The position numbers and the translations under genes were made by a program. Source: Candidatus Nitronereus thalassa (GTDB taxonomy: Bacteria; Nitrospirota; Nitrospiria; Nitrospirales; UBA8639). From it: 64,000 nt of DNA. Position 1 is the first letter of the stretch; every line of letters starts with the position of its first letter. This document shows, one piece after another, positions 27,162 through 35,167 of this stretch. Below the pieces are notes generated by a model. That model saw only the letters and a list, made by a program, of their open reading frames with translations, was not told the origin of the DNA and searched no databases. The stretch lies in contig NZ_JAQOUE010000001.1 in assembly GCF_032191465.1 (NCBI RefSeq), forward strand, positions 868,001 through 932,000, in the 5' to 3' direction.

Positions 27162-28379
27162 CTAATGAAGTGGATTCAGCCCTAAATTATATCCCAGTAG
27201 TTTGGCAAATACCCGCAACCCCGTCCATCCGCCATAGCCAGAAGTTGCCGAAAAGGCATAGCTCCCGGTTACAAACGCGAAGGTAAACGGCACACCAACA
27301 TACTTCCAGGAATTCCCCAATACCGTGTGCCATCCTCGACTTCGTTTAATTCTTCCCCAAGTCAAAAATATGGAAACTCCCGTGGCATGATAGGCCCCCC
27401 ACAATATCCAGTTCGATGTGGCCCCATGCCATAACCCCATTGTGAGGAACGTACTGTAAACGGCTGCATAAGGGCTTCGGGTCAGCCCTATTGTTGGTAA
27501 ATAAATATATCGCTGAATCCAACCCACTAGCGTCATATGCCACCGCTTCCAGAATTCACCAATGTTACTGGCCAAAATCGGAAAGTTGAAATTCTCCATG
27601 ATGCGAAACCCATAGAGCCGACTTGCACCAATGGCAATATCAGAATACGCACTAAATTCGATGTACGCATACAAAAAGGTTAAGGCCAAATACCCCCACA
27701 CCTCATGGGTCTGCAAACTGGTTAAATGCGAAATTAGGTCCAAAGGAGTAAGCACGCTCCCCCCCGTCACCCACGGCTGAAGAAGTTGAGCAATAAACAG
27801 CTTCCCAATAACAAACAGCTTGATGAGCCCATATACGATTCGCGTAGCACCCTCAACCATTGACTGCCGTTGCCACGAGTCCTCGCGGTTAGCCAAGAAG
27901 TGATCAAAGCGTTCAATTGGTCCGGCGGTGAATATCGGATAAAGAAATATATAACAGAAGAATCGCGATAACGAACGATCGGTAATGTTACCCCGTACGA
28001 CTTCTACTGCATAATGAATCAGTTTGAACGTAAAGTAACTGATTCCTAGAGGGACAATCGGACTCTTTAAAAATTCCAGAGTAGGGAACAATCCTACCAG
28101 GATGGGAAAGTATTTGTAGTAAAAGAGATACCCGAGTATGGCGAGGATTAATGCTGGCACGATCAACCGGGTCGGCTGTTTTTCCGTCATTGCATGAGGC
28201 GTCACATAGAAAAACACCAGAATCCACGCAATTAACACCGTCACCGCGACTGGCTCGATCGAGGCCAGGTAGGCATAGGAAGCCAGCGCAAGAAAGCCAG
28301 CACGGAACTTCAGCGGAAGAAACCAGTAGATAAGAACCGTGCTAAAGAGTAGCAGCCAAAAGTTTGAAGTCTGTATCAT
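27162..28379 (-). CDS. Membrane-bound O-acyltransferase (MBOAT; DltB/AlgI-like)
   Basis: 405 aa, the length of DltB, with about ten hydrophobic segments. MBOAT marks are FWKRWHMTL (His281) and GLWHGATSNWILWG (His318, the expected catalytic histidine), plus YAYIEFSAYSDIAIG. It sits in the inner membrane and passes an acyl group from a cytoplasmic carrier thioester to an acceptor on the outside. The flanking genes give the whole path: adenylation enzyme and carrier downstream, and a microprotein with an FxYxxF tail ending 21 bases upstream. Its own C-terminus (GYNLGLNPLH) has no acyl-shuttle motif, so the shuttle is supplied in trans. Confidence 0.93.
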   Translation of the reverse strand: MIQTSNFWLLLFSTVLIYWFLPLKFRAGFLALASYAYLASIEPVAVTVLIAWILVFFYVTPHAMTEKQPTRLIVPALILAILGYLFYYKYFPILVGLFPTLEFLKSPIVPLGISYFTFKLIHYAVEVVRGNITDRSLSRFFCYIFLYPIFTAGPIERFDHFLANREDSWQRQSMVEGATRIVYGLIKLFVIGKLFIAQLLQPWVTGGSVLTPLDLISHLTSLQTHEVWGYLALTFLYAYIEFSAYSDIAIGASRLYGFRIMENFNFPILASNIGEFWKRWHMTLVGWIQRYIYLPTIGLTRSPYAAVYSTFLTMGLWHGATSNWILWGAYHATGVSIFLTWGRIKRSRGWHTVLGNSWKYVGVPFTFAFVTGSYAFSATSGYGGWTGLRVFAKLLGYNLGLNPLH

Positions 28380-28400
28380 ATAAAAATCGTTGAAATAGTG

Positions 28401-28532
28401 TTAGAAACCCTGATATCTAAAAAGCCTCACGCCAGCAGCGGTCGATACCAATTCACATAAGGCTATAAAGAGGAACACTCCCATGACAAATCCTTGCAAG
28501 GAGACACCAAAAACATAGGCAAATTTTTTCAT
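28401..28532 (-). CDS. DltX-like single-TM microprotein 1 with C-terminal FRYQGF
   Basis: A 43-codon gene, ATG at 28532 with TTGAGG about 8 bases upstream, TAA at 28401. The protein has a basic start (MKKFAY), one helix of about 20 hydrophobic residues (roughly 9-30), and ends in GVRLFRYQGF. By the positive-inside rule the C-terminus faces the periplasm. The last six residues fit F-x-Y-x-x-F, the C-terminal hexapeptide of DltX whose tyrosine carries D-alanine from DltB to DltD. It lies between an SGNH gene and the MBOAT gene, where such a protein would work. Its paralog at 30204 shares 29 of 43 residues with 14 synonymous codon differences at those positions, strong evidence that both are translated. 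The function is inferred from motif, topology and neighbours. Confidence 0.85.
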   Translation of the reverse strand: MKKFAYVFGVSLQGFVMGVFLFIALCELVSTAAGVRLFRYQGF

Positions 28533-28679
28533 TAGGGTAACCTCAACTACGTGGGCCTTTGAAAACCGTGTCGAACAAACTGGAATTCGGAATCATGACA
28601 CCCTTATCCGAAAGTAACGATGGTACGCCAGCCCCTATACACTACCGTTACCCGCGGCGTTGGAAGGCAATTTTGGCCA

Positions 28680-29870
28680 TCATCTCTGAAGAGTTGCAGC
28701 CGGTTCAGTTAATTTTGCAACCATTTCCTTCTCGGTTATAACCTTTGCTACTTGCGAGGCGATGGCTTGCGTGCAGCGTTCTCTTGCCTCACGACTACGA
28801 AGGTGCCCCGCATAATCGCGGAAGTCATCGGGGAGAAACTCTGTTGCCTTATTAACAGATAAAAACGACATCCGTTGCTCAGTGGCAAATTGACGAAGGT
28901 CATTCGTGTACCTCTTGAAGAATTCCCTACCCTTGGGTTCGTCATACCACAACGGATTGATGGGACCTTGCAGTAGGATAAAGGAGGCACCATTACCCTG
29001 TCCTCTTAACTTGGCAACTATCTGTCCAATAATGCCCAGATTAGCCTGCTTATTGGATTCATAGAGAGTCGATGCCTTGGAAAGGTATGATTTCTTCCGC
29101 TCTTGCCCTAAGGCTTCCAACCGTTTGCTCTCCGTCATCCAAGAAACGTCCAAAGGGTCGCCATAAGGCTGGGGACCCCTGAAGAGCAAATTGAGGATGG
29201 CAGAAGAAAGCCGAGGTAAGATAAAACGCCAATTGTCGATGAAGTAAATACCTGTCCTATATGGCACATTCATACCCCAAGACCTGGATTCGCTGTCCAA
29301 CACCTCAGATGTTAACCCTACATGGGGAAATTCCCCGATAGTTTCTAATAACGCTCGAGTTTCGTTTGATAAGACTGGCGGAGCTACTCCAAAAACCACG
29401 ACACCTCTAAATTCAGCAGGAAGGTACTCCGCAAATGTTGCCCACTCCCAGGAGATAGTTCCATCTGCACTCATATCATAAACAATGGGGGCTGGCCTCT
29501 TTAGCTTTGCCGCAACCATTCCACCGAGGCGCTCTTCACTGCTAACACACCGAACTGTCACAGAATCCCCTAGGATCACGAGATCCGGAGGTTTAGAACG
29601 TCGTAAACGCAATGCCTTGGCCGTGACGATTAACTCACTGTCGTATGGATCCTTCATGAGGTAACGATGCAGGGGACCCGCAACAAAATCAGGAGTTACG
29701 TAAAGACAAAGGCCACCAAAAGCAAAGGGAGTTACAGAGAGTGTGATCACCCAAGATAAAAGGGTGGGCCGAGTAGCACCATTCCAAAATTCTGACCAGC
29801 AATCACATAACCAGCTCTTGCTCCGTTCATCGGAATTGCCCAAAGTAGGACTTTCTGCTTTTTTCAACAT
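28680..29870 (-). CDS. SGNH-fold periplasmic acyltransferase/esterase 1 (DltD-like)
   Basis: 396 aa. One N-terminal membrane helix (about 37-58) anchors a periplasmic domain. VILGDSVTVRC gives the nucleophile Ser103 of the SGNH block I; the conserved DYAGHL (D352, H356) near the C-terminus is the likely Asp/His. GIYFIDNWRFILP and GPINPLWYD are shared with the paralog at 30506. DltD uses a serine to take D-alanine from the DltX tyrosine and pass it to teichoic acid; by analogy this protein would acylate an exported glycan. Its microprotein gene follows 147 bases downstream. Sequence similarity to true DltD is not obvious, so the role rests on fold motif and context. Confidence 0.82.
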   Translation of the reverse strand: MLKKAESPTLGNSDERSKSWLCDCWSEFWNGATRPTLLSWVITLSVTPFAFGGLCLYVTPDFVAGPLHRYLMKDPYDSELIVTAKALRLRRSKPPDLVILGDSVTVRCVSSEERLGGMVAAKLKRPAPIVYDMSADGTISWEWATFAEYLPAEFRGVVVFGVAPPVLSNETRALLETIGEFPHVGLTSEVLDSESRSWGMNVPYRTGIYFIDNWRFILPRLSSAILNLLFRGPQPYGDPLDVSWMTESKRLEALGQERKKSYLSKASTLYESNKQANLGIIGQIVAKLRGQGNGASFILLQGPINPLWYDEPKGREFFKRYTNDLRQFATEQRMSFLSVNKATEFLPDDFRDYAGHLRSREARERCTQAIASQVAKVITEKEMVAKLTEPAATLQR

Positions 29871-30203
29871 ATATATGAACTCGATCTAACAATTCAGTGC
29901 GATTCATGAAATCCTCTAATCGTCCAAAACCTTCAAGGTTCACCGGCCGTGGGAACAATACATGTTAAATTTATTCCGAAGTCTTATTTTTTATTTAACG
30001 GGAACTGCATCAAATTTTCCCACTCCAATTGTGAAACTTTAACTCTGATACTAAACCCCTACGTTGTAGAATTTTCGACATGTAACTCTGAATAACGTTT
30101 TATGACTTCACCAACCTGAAGGGATGTTCCATCAGATTACAGCCAACAAATGCCTATTAATTGTGAAGAGCATTCCGAATTGTGGATAATAAATAAAAGT
30201 TAG
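29871..30203. other. 333-base AT-rich intergenic region between duplicated cassettes
   Basis: Separates microprotein 2 (ends 30204) from SGNH protein 1 (starts 29870). It is AT-rich and without a supported reading frame. It marks the boundary between the two SGNH-microprotein units and could hold a promoter that lets the downstream unit be expressed separately. I see no convincing promoter or terminator. Confidence 0.35.
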
Positions 30204-30335
30204 CTAGAACCCTTGATATCTAAAGAGCTTTACTCCGCTAGCTGTAGCAACTAATTCACAAAAGGCAACAAACAGGAGCACCCCCAAGACAAAGCCTCGA
30301 AAATATACCCCCAATAAATAAGCATAACGTTTCAT
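30204..30335 (-). CDS. DltX-like single-TM microprotein 2 with C-terminal FRYQGF
   Basis: A 43-codon gene, ATG at 30335 with GAGG 8 bases upstream (same spacing as its paralog), TAG at 30204. It starts MKRYAYLLG, has one membrane helix (about 7-30) with GFVLGVLLFVAF, and ends GVKLFRYQGF. The tail is identical to microprotein 1, and CELV near the helix end is also kept. The gene lies 170 bases downstream of the second SGNH gene, the same order as the first pair. It is the presumed acyl shuttle for the protein at 30506. Too short for most gene callers, it would usually be missed. Confidence 0.84.
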   Translation of the reverse strand: MKRYAYLLGVYFRGFVLGVLLFVAFCELVATASGVKLFRYQGF

Positions 30336-30505
30336 TATTACGACCTCACAAAGCGGACATGTTTTACTCGTGAAACGAACCAGTAAGGGAAAGAGAGGAC
30401 AGACTAAAACAAATTCTCTTTTAGTTTCATGGAAAGCGTTAGAAAGATTTAGGGAAATGTTCTCTCCAACATCTGAGAGCTTCTTCCTACAACTAGTGGA
30501 TTACT

Positions 30506-31642
30506 TTAACTCAGATTTTTGACTAAACCATCGCGCTGGGACACCATTTCTTTTTTGGTCATTACCTTTACTACTTGGGTAGCTATGGCTTCTGAACATC
30601 GTTCTATAGCTTCCCGATTATCGAGGTGCCCCTCATAATCCATAAAGTCCGCAGGGAGGAGAGCGGCTTGCATAGTCGCCGACAAAAAAGACATCTCATG
30701 CTTAGCAGCAAATGTTTTTAGTTCGCTATGGACTTTTTTAAAGAACCTCTCAGCACCGTGTACGTTATTCCAAGCTGGATTGTAAGGCGCTTCCATCAGT
30801 ATAAAAGAAGCGTTACTACGTTTTCGAAGATTGACAACAATACGTTGAATGACATCAAAATTTATATTTTTATTCAATTCGTATTCCTGCATTAGCCATG
30901 GCAAATCATCAATCTCTTGCTCTATGAAATTCTGCCTATCAGGGCTCTCAGGCTTATTGACATCATCAAAGATATCACCAGTAGGTTGAGCTCCAGTGAC
31001 AAAAAGATTACGGGCAATAAAATATCGCCGCGCCGAAAGAAATCGCCAATTATCAATAAAGTAAATCCCCGTCCGTGAGGGACCACTCAATCCAGAAAAC
31101 CCCGCTTCTTGTTCGAGGGCCTTAGACAAAAACCCTAGTCTGGGATTGGCCACAATATCTTTCAATTCTTCAACACCATAAGACAACAAACCTGGACCTA
31201 TTCCGATGATCAGTACTCCATCAAATTGCGGTGGCAATTTCTCGACAATTGCAGCCATCTCCCATGAAGTCTGTCCAGGCACGCTTAAATCAAAAACGGC
31301 AGAAGGGGCCTTTCCCATTTTACTAGTGACCATTCTGGCAAGACGCTCTTCACCTGCAACACAGTGCACAGTCAGTGAATCCCCGAGAACGACAATGTCT
31401 GGAGTTTCAGATTTCCGGATAGACAGAATCTTAGCCGTGCTGGATACATTGCGGTCCCACGGATCCTGCATTAGATAGTGATGACCATCTCCCATCATAA
31501 AGGCCGGTGTAATCAAAAGACTTAAACTGAAGAACACGATAAGGTTCAAAGAAATGACTATGACGAGAGAAGTCAGGGAAGGTCCAGTCACTCCACAAAT
31601 AAAATTACCCCAACAATCACGTAACATTTTCAGGCCTTTCAT
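30506..31642 (-). CDS. SGNH-fold periplasmic acyltransferase/esterase 2 (DltD-like)
   Basis: 378 aa and a paralog of the protein at 28680. A membrane helix (about 23-45) is followed by HHYLMQDPWD, VVLGDSLTVHC (Ser89), GIYFIDNWRF, GAQPTGD and DYEGHL (D335, H339), in the same order as the paralog. The N-terminus has two candidate starts, ATG at 31642 and ATG at 31627. It presumably accepts an acyl group from microprotein 2 and transfers it to the polymer in the periplasm. It is the first gene of the acylation unit in transcription order. The acceptor site may differ from that of the paralog, which would explain keeping both. Confidence 0.82.
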   Translation of the reverse strand: MKGLKMLRDCWGNFICGVTGPSLTSLVIVISLNLIVFFSLSLLITPAFMMGDGHHYLMQDPWDRNVSSTAKILSIRKSETPDIVVLGDSLTVHCVAGEERLARMVTSKMGKAPSAVFDLSVPGQTSWEMAAIVEKLPPQFDGVLIIGIGPGLLSYGVEELKDIVANPRLGFLSKALEQEAGFSGLSGPSRTGIYFIDNWRFLSARRYFIARNLFVTGAQPTGDIFDDVNKPESPDRQNFIEQEIDDLPWLMQEYELNKNINFDVIQRIVVNLRKRSNASFILMEAPYNPAWNNVHGAERFFKKVHSELKTFAAKHEMSFLSATMQAALLPADFMDYEGHLDNREAIERCSEAIATQVVKVMTKKEMVSQRDGLVKNLS

Positions 31643-31867
31643 AGAACACTAAACCCAACCGACATCATAAGTTACAAATCCTTTTTCATTACAAAAAAAC
31701 AAGTCACCGCCCGAAAGTTTGTGCTTACCATTTTCAGGGAAAATCATAGGAAGGCAGGCAACTCTTTAATACTTTTCTCTACCTACACTCTTTACTCATA
31801 TCCTTACTTTAGGATGAGAAATTTTTAAAGAAATCAACTTCGCCACTAAAACAAGACCATTTTTTAT

Positions 31868-33595
31868 CTATTCAATAGGCATTAAAAAATCTGGCTGGCC
31901 CTTATTTTTCACCCATTGAGCGAATGCACCAAGGTCAGGAGCAGAATACCATTCTTCTTTAGTCTTAATATTTATTCGGTTTTGATTGAATCGATTTTCT
32001 AAACCAATATTCTGATGATATTCAAAGTTCATTGAGGTTAGAGGAAGTGGCCGAAGCATAAACGTTCCGTAGGCAAAACGGTCTGCCAATTCTTTTTGCT
32101 TCTGAGTAAGTGGCGGAATATTTTGAATACTTGAAAGTCTTGTGAAATACTGTTCTTTCGTTTGGGAGTCTATGGTAAACCCTTTGTGTGAATATCGCCC
32201 AGAACCTCCAGTGAGTACCGGCACTCCCATCCTGGCTGCTTCAATTCCCACAGTACCACGCACAGTCAGGCAATAATCCATAATCGGGAAAAGGGACAAA
32301 GTACTAATGTCATAATGTGCAGGAAGAAGAAAAATATGAGCAGGAAGAAGGCCAAAAACCTCTCGCAATGCTATCACTTCAGCCGGCTCCCCGTGAAACC
32401 CCTCGACAGTCCCCTTTCCTACATGAGCCGGATGAATTTTTATTACCCAATTTACTTGCTCGTTTTGACAAGCCATCCTGACTGTTTCAATAAACCATTC
32501 TTTATAACTTTCAAATAAGTTCTCACCATGAAAGATCGGAGCATCCCATAAAATATGGGGAAACACTATTGCTGTCTTCTTTGATGGATTTAGGCCAATT
32601 TTCTCTTTTATCTCATCAGGATTCATGAAGCGTTTGTTAAATTGTGTTCCATTGGCACTATACCAACTACCACTGGCATAGCCATTGTAAAATTCCTGAT
32701 TGAGTTCCTTGGTATGTGCTTCCGTCCAATCGAGATTTTTGAGTAACTCCCAAGTTTCGTTCGATATCGACCAGGGATGATCATTTCGAATATCATAAGA
32801 GTACCGCTTAAACATAATAGAATTGTTCTTATGGCCGATATCCCATGAAATAGCTTCAATTCCATACGCCAAACAATTATCAAACAATTCTCCTTCTGGA
32901 GTATAAACTCCATCTACAAACATGGCCAAATCAGGCTTCACTTGATGAAGTATTTCTTGAGCTGACCGTGCAAAGGCCATCGATGTCACAAGGTGTTTTA
33001 CTAAAGGCTCACGAATCTGTTCAGAATTAAACTCAAGTGAACCTAAACGAAGCCTGCGTAACATTGTGGCCACTGCAAATCGGCCAACTCTGGCATTACA
33101 ATATTCAAAATTTAGAAGGTCATCTACAGATCTGGCGTCCCGAACAACTGTTTCAGCCACAGCCAAAAATTCAGATTTTTCAGAAGCCTCACGATAACGG
33201 AATACGTGCTTAATCCCAGCAAGGTCATAATACTGTCGAAGTAATTCATCTTCGTCCATAATCAGAACAACGGGTTCAAATCCAGCTAATTCAAATCCTT
33301 TAATCAAACCCAACTCAATTTCAATCTCTGGGAAACCAATACTACTGATCAAAACTTTTCGAAGATTAGTATTGGTGAGATTCAAATTATGCTTAAGAAT
33401 ACCTCCATGTGCATTTTTGTATTCGGCAAACCTCTGTTGTTTCGCTTTCTCTAAATCCTTGCCCTCTTTTTCTTGTCGCCGAAGCTCAGGATTTACTAAC
33501 AAACGAATAAAATAGAAGAAAGACCAAGCAATGCTTAATAGTCCAAAAATATGAAGTAATGATTTTATTCTTTTCCTTAAAACGGGATTTCTCAT
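31868..33595 (-). CDS. Capsular polysaccharide synthesis/export-type protein (GT-B-like)
   Basis: 575 aa. A short membrane helix (about 13-31) precedes a soluble region. The C-terminal half reads WVIKIHPAHVGKG, DISTLSLFPIMDYCLTVRGTVGIEAARMGVPVLTGGSGRYSHKG in separate blocks; the TVRGTVGIEAA...PVLTGG pattern is that of KpsC/KpsS and CDP-glycerol transferase-like GT-B donor domains. It may be a glycosyl- or phosphoglycosyl-transferase that builds a linker or chain. The exact class is not clear, and the N-terminal 250 residues resemble nothing I know. Upstream is a possible 49-residue small gene coupled to an SGNH gene. Confidence 0.65.
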   Translation of the reverse strand: MRNPVLRKRIKSLLHIFGLLSIAWSFFYFIRLLVNPELRRQEKEGKDLEKAKQQRFAEYKNAHGGILKHNLNLTNTNLRKVLISSIGFPEIEIELGLIKGFELAGFEPVVLIMDEDELLRQYYDLAGIKHVFRYREASEKSEFLAVAETVVRDARSVDDLLNFEYCNARVGRFAVATMLRRLRLGSLEFNSEQIREPLVKHLVTSMAFARSAQEILHQVKPDLAMFVDGVYTPEGELFDNCLAYGIEAISWDIGHKNNSIMFKRYSYDIRNDHPWSISNETWELLKNLDWTEAHTKELNQEFYNGYASGSWYSANGTQFNKRFMNPDEIKEKIGLNPSKKTAIVFPHILWDAPIFHGENLFESYKEWFIETVRMACQNEQVNWVIKIHPAHVGKGTVEGFHGEPAEVIALREVFGLLPAHIFLLPAHYDISTLSLFPIMDYCLTVRGTVGIEAARMGVPVLTGGSGRYSHKGFTIDSQTKEQYFTRLSSIQNIPPLTQKQKELADRFAYGTFMLRPLPLTSMNFEYHQNIGLENRFNQNRINIKTKEEWYSAPDLGAFAQWVKNKGQPDFLMPIE

Positions 33596-33602
33596 ATCTC
33601 GT

Positions 33603-33752
33603 TTATACCCTACTGTAAGAAAACGTATTTTCAGAAGAGATAGTTAATTTGGAAGTATCTCTATATGGAATCAAAAACTTTTGCGATTTTATTTCGGCAC
33701 AGGAAGCTAAAAAGAGGAACACCCCTTTCCAGCATAGCTTTTGATTTTTCAC
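33603..33752 (-). CDS. Possible 49-residue small lipoprotein or microprotein
   Basis: Starts at a GTG whose GTGA overlaps the stop of the SGNH gene at 33749 and ends TAA at 33603, just before the capsule-type gene. It has a basic start, a short hydrophobic run GVFLFLAS and a lipobox-like LASC-A (cysteine 18), then a polar tail ending FSYSRV. That ending partly recalls the FxYxxF shuttle motif but lacks the last Phe. Coupling overlaps of this kind are common in this locus. With only one copy there is no codon-level support, so it may be chance. Confidence 0.3.
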   Translation of the reverse strand: MKNQKLCWKGVFLFLASCAEIKSQKFLIPYRDTSKLTISSENTFSYSRV

Positions 33753-34981
33753 AAAATTTTCTGAATACGTTGCCCTATCTCTTTTGCGACTATTTCGTTA
33801 CCTTTCGGTCCCACGTGACACCAATCGATGTAAATGGGCTCAGCAACATCATCAAACATATTTCCTAAAAAATATATATTCTCATCTTCCTTATCAGACA
33901 GTCTCGCTTTGGCTTCAAAAAAAACTTTGCGTTGCGACTCTCTAAACACCGGAGTACTATTGTTTCTTAAGATCTCCGCTTCATACGGCAAGAGATTCCT
34001 TGTTCCACTAAGGAGATTGGGTTGCCAAAAGAAAAAGACCTGAAACCCATACTCTTTAGCAAGAGCTTTTACCTGGCGAACATGGGCTTCATACGCATCA
34101 ATGACACCTTTAGTATTTTCAGTAACCTTTGGTTGAACGATGCTATCCCATTTTTCTAATTCTTGTTCTTCCAAGTATGCATTCGTCCACAATGAACGTT
34201 TCAGGTAACCGACAAGACTCCAATAATTAGACCATTTGAAAATTTTTACGATCAAGCTAGATTCAATAGGGCTGCCTTGTTTTTTACTTATTTGATCAGA
34301 CCTGAGGTTATGAGGATCTCTAGGGATAGCCGGTGAATATGCACCGGCATATCCATCATTGACACCATCGTAGAACACGACGACATCAGGAATATTCCCC
34401 TTCACTAATTGATACATTAAATAGTTTAATTCTTGCGTTGAAACCCACCCGGTTTCACCATAGTTATAGACAACATACTCATTTCCAAGTATCGCTTGAA
34501 GAAAAGAGGGAATAGTATGTTCATCCTTTACTCCCATTCCCCACATGGTTGATCCTCCGAACAAAAACACTTTCTTCCCACCCTTGCTTTGACCAGAATT
34601 AAGCGTAAACCTCACACCATCAGAACCTACATTTATATATTTCCCACTTAACTCATTGCCTCGCCAATGGTAGTACGGCTCAAAGTGCATCGTATCGAAA
34701 GCGTTTACTTGTTCTTGCCAGAATGCCTCCTTATCTGGATAGGATTCATAGGCAGGTAGCTTTGCTCTTGAGTCAACACCGCTCAATTGCACATTTAACC
34801 CTTTGCCTACAATATGTGAATAGTTATGTTTCACATAGATACCAGCACCTAAAAGAAAGTGTCCGGCCACAAATAAAATAGCCATATAGCCTACAAACTG
34901 GCAAAATTTCCCGCACGATGAAATGAATTTCTGCACACTATTAAGGCTATTCACCCTGGTCTTTCTTATATCTTTGGTCAT
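33749..34981 (-). CDS. Membrane-anchored SGNH/GDSL-like protein
   Basis: 410 aa. One N-terminal membrane helix (about 30-52) and a periplasmic SGNH domain: KVFLFGGSTMWGMGVKD holds the nucleophile serine, VVFYDGVNDGY the block III Asn, and DWCHVGPKGNEIVAKEIG the Asp/His pair (DxxH). The DxxH spacing is the classic one, unlike the two DltD-like proteins. It probably adds or removes acyl (often acetyl) groups from an exported polysaccharide. It stands apart from the acylation cassette, upstream of the capsule-type gene. ATG at 34981 has GAGGATC upstream. Confidence 0.85.
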   Translation of the reverse strand: MTKDIRKTRVNSLNSVQKFISSCGKFCQFVGYMAILFVAGHFLLGAGIYVKHNYSHIVGKGLNVQLSGVDSRAKLPAYESYPDKEAFWQEQVNAFDTMHFEPYYHWRGNELSGKYINVGSDGVRFTLNSGQSKGGKKVFLFGGSTMWGMGVKDEHTIPSFLQAILGNEYVVYNYGETGWVSTQELNYLMYQLVKGNIPDVVVFYDGVNDGYAGAYSPAIPRDPHNLRSDQISKKQGSPIESSLIVKIFKWSNYWSLVGYLKRSLWTNAYLEEQELEKWDSIVQPKVTENTKGVIDAYEAHVRQVKALAKEYGFQVFFFWQPNLLSGTRNLLPYEAEILRNNSTPVFRESQRKVFFEAKARLSDKEDENIYFLGNMFDDVAEPIYIDWCHVGPKGNEIVAKEIGQRIQKIL

Positions 34982-35167
34982 CTAATGATCCTCTAAGAAA
35001 TCGCTATGCAAGCCTTCACGATTACGACATTTTCAAAACTACATCATGAAGACAAAGATACTTTGGAGATCTTTACTATGAAATCTCTATTTGAATGTAA
35101 GTTTGTCTCCCAATGGCTTTCCCTTAGGGGAGAAGTTAAAGTTATGTCGCCTCAGGCTAGTTACCAA

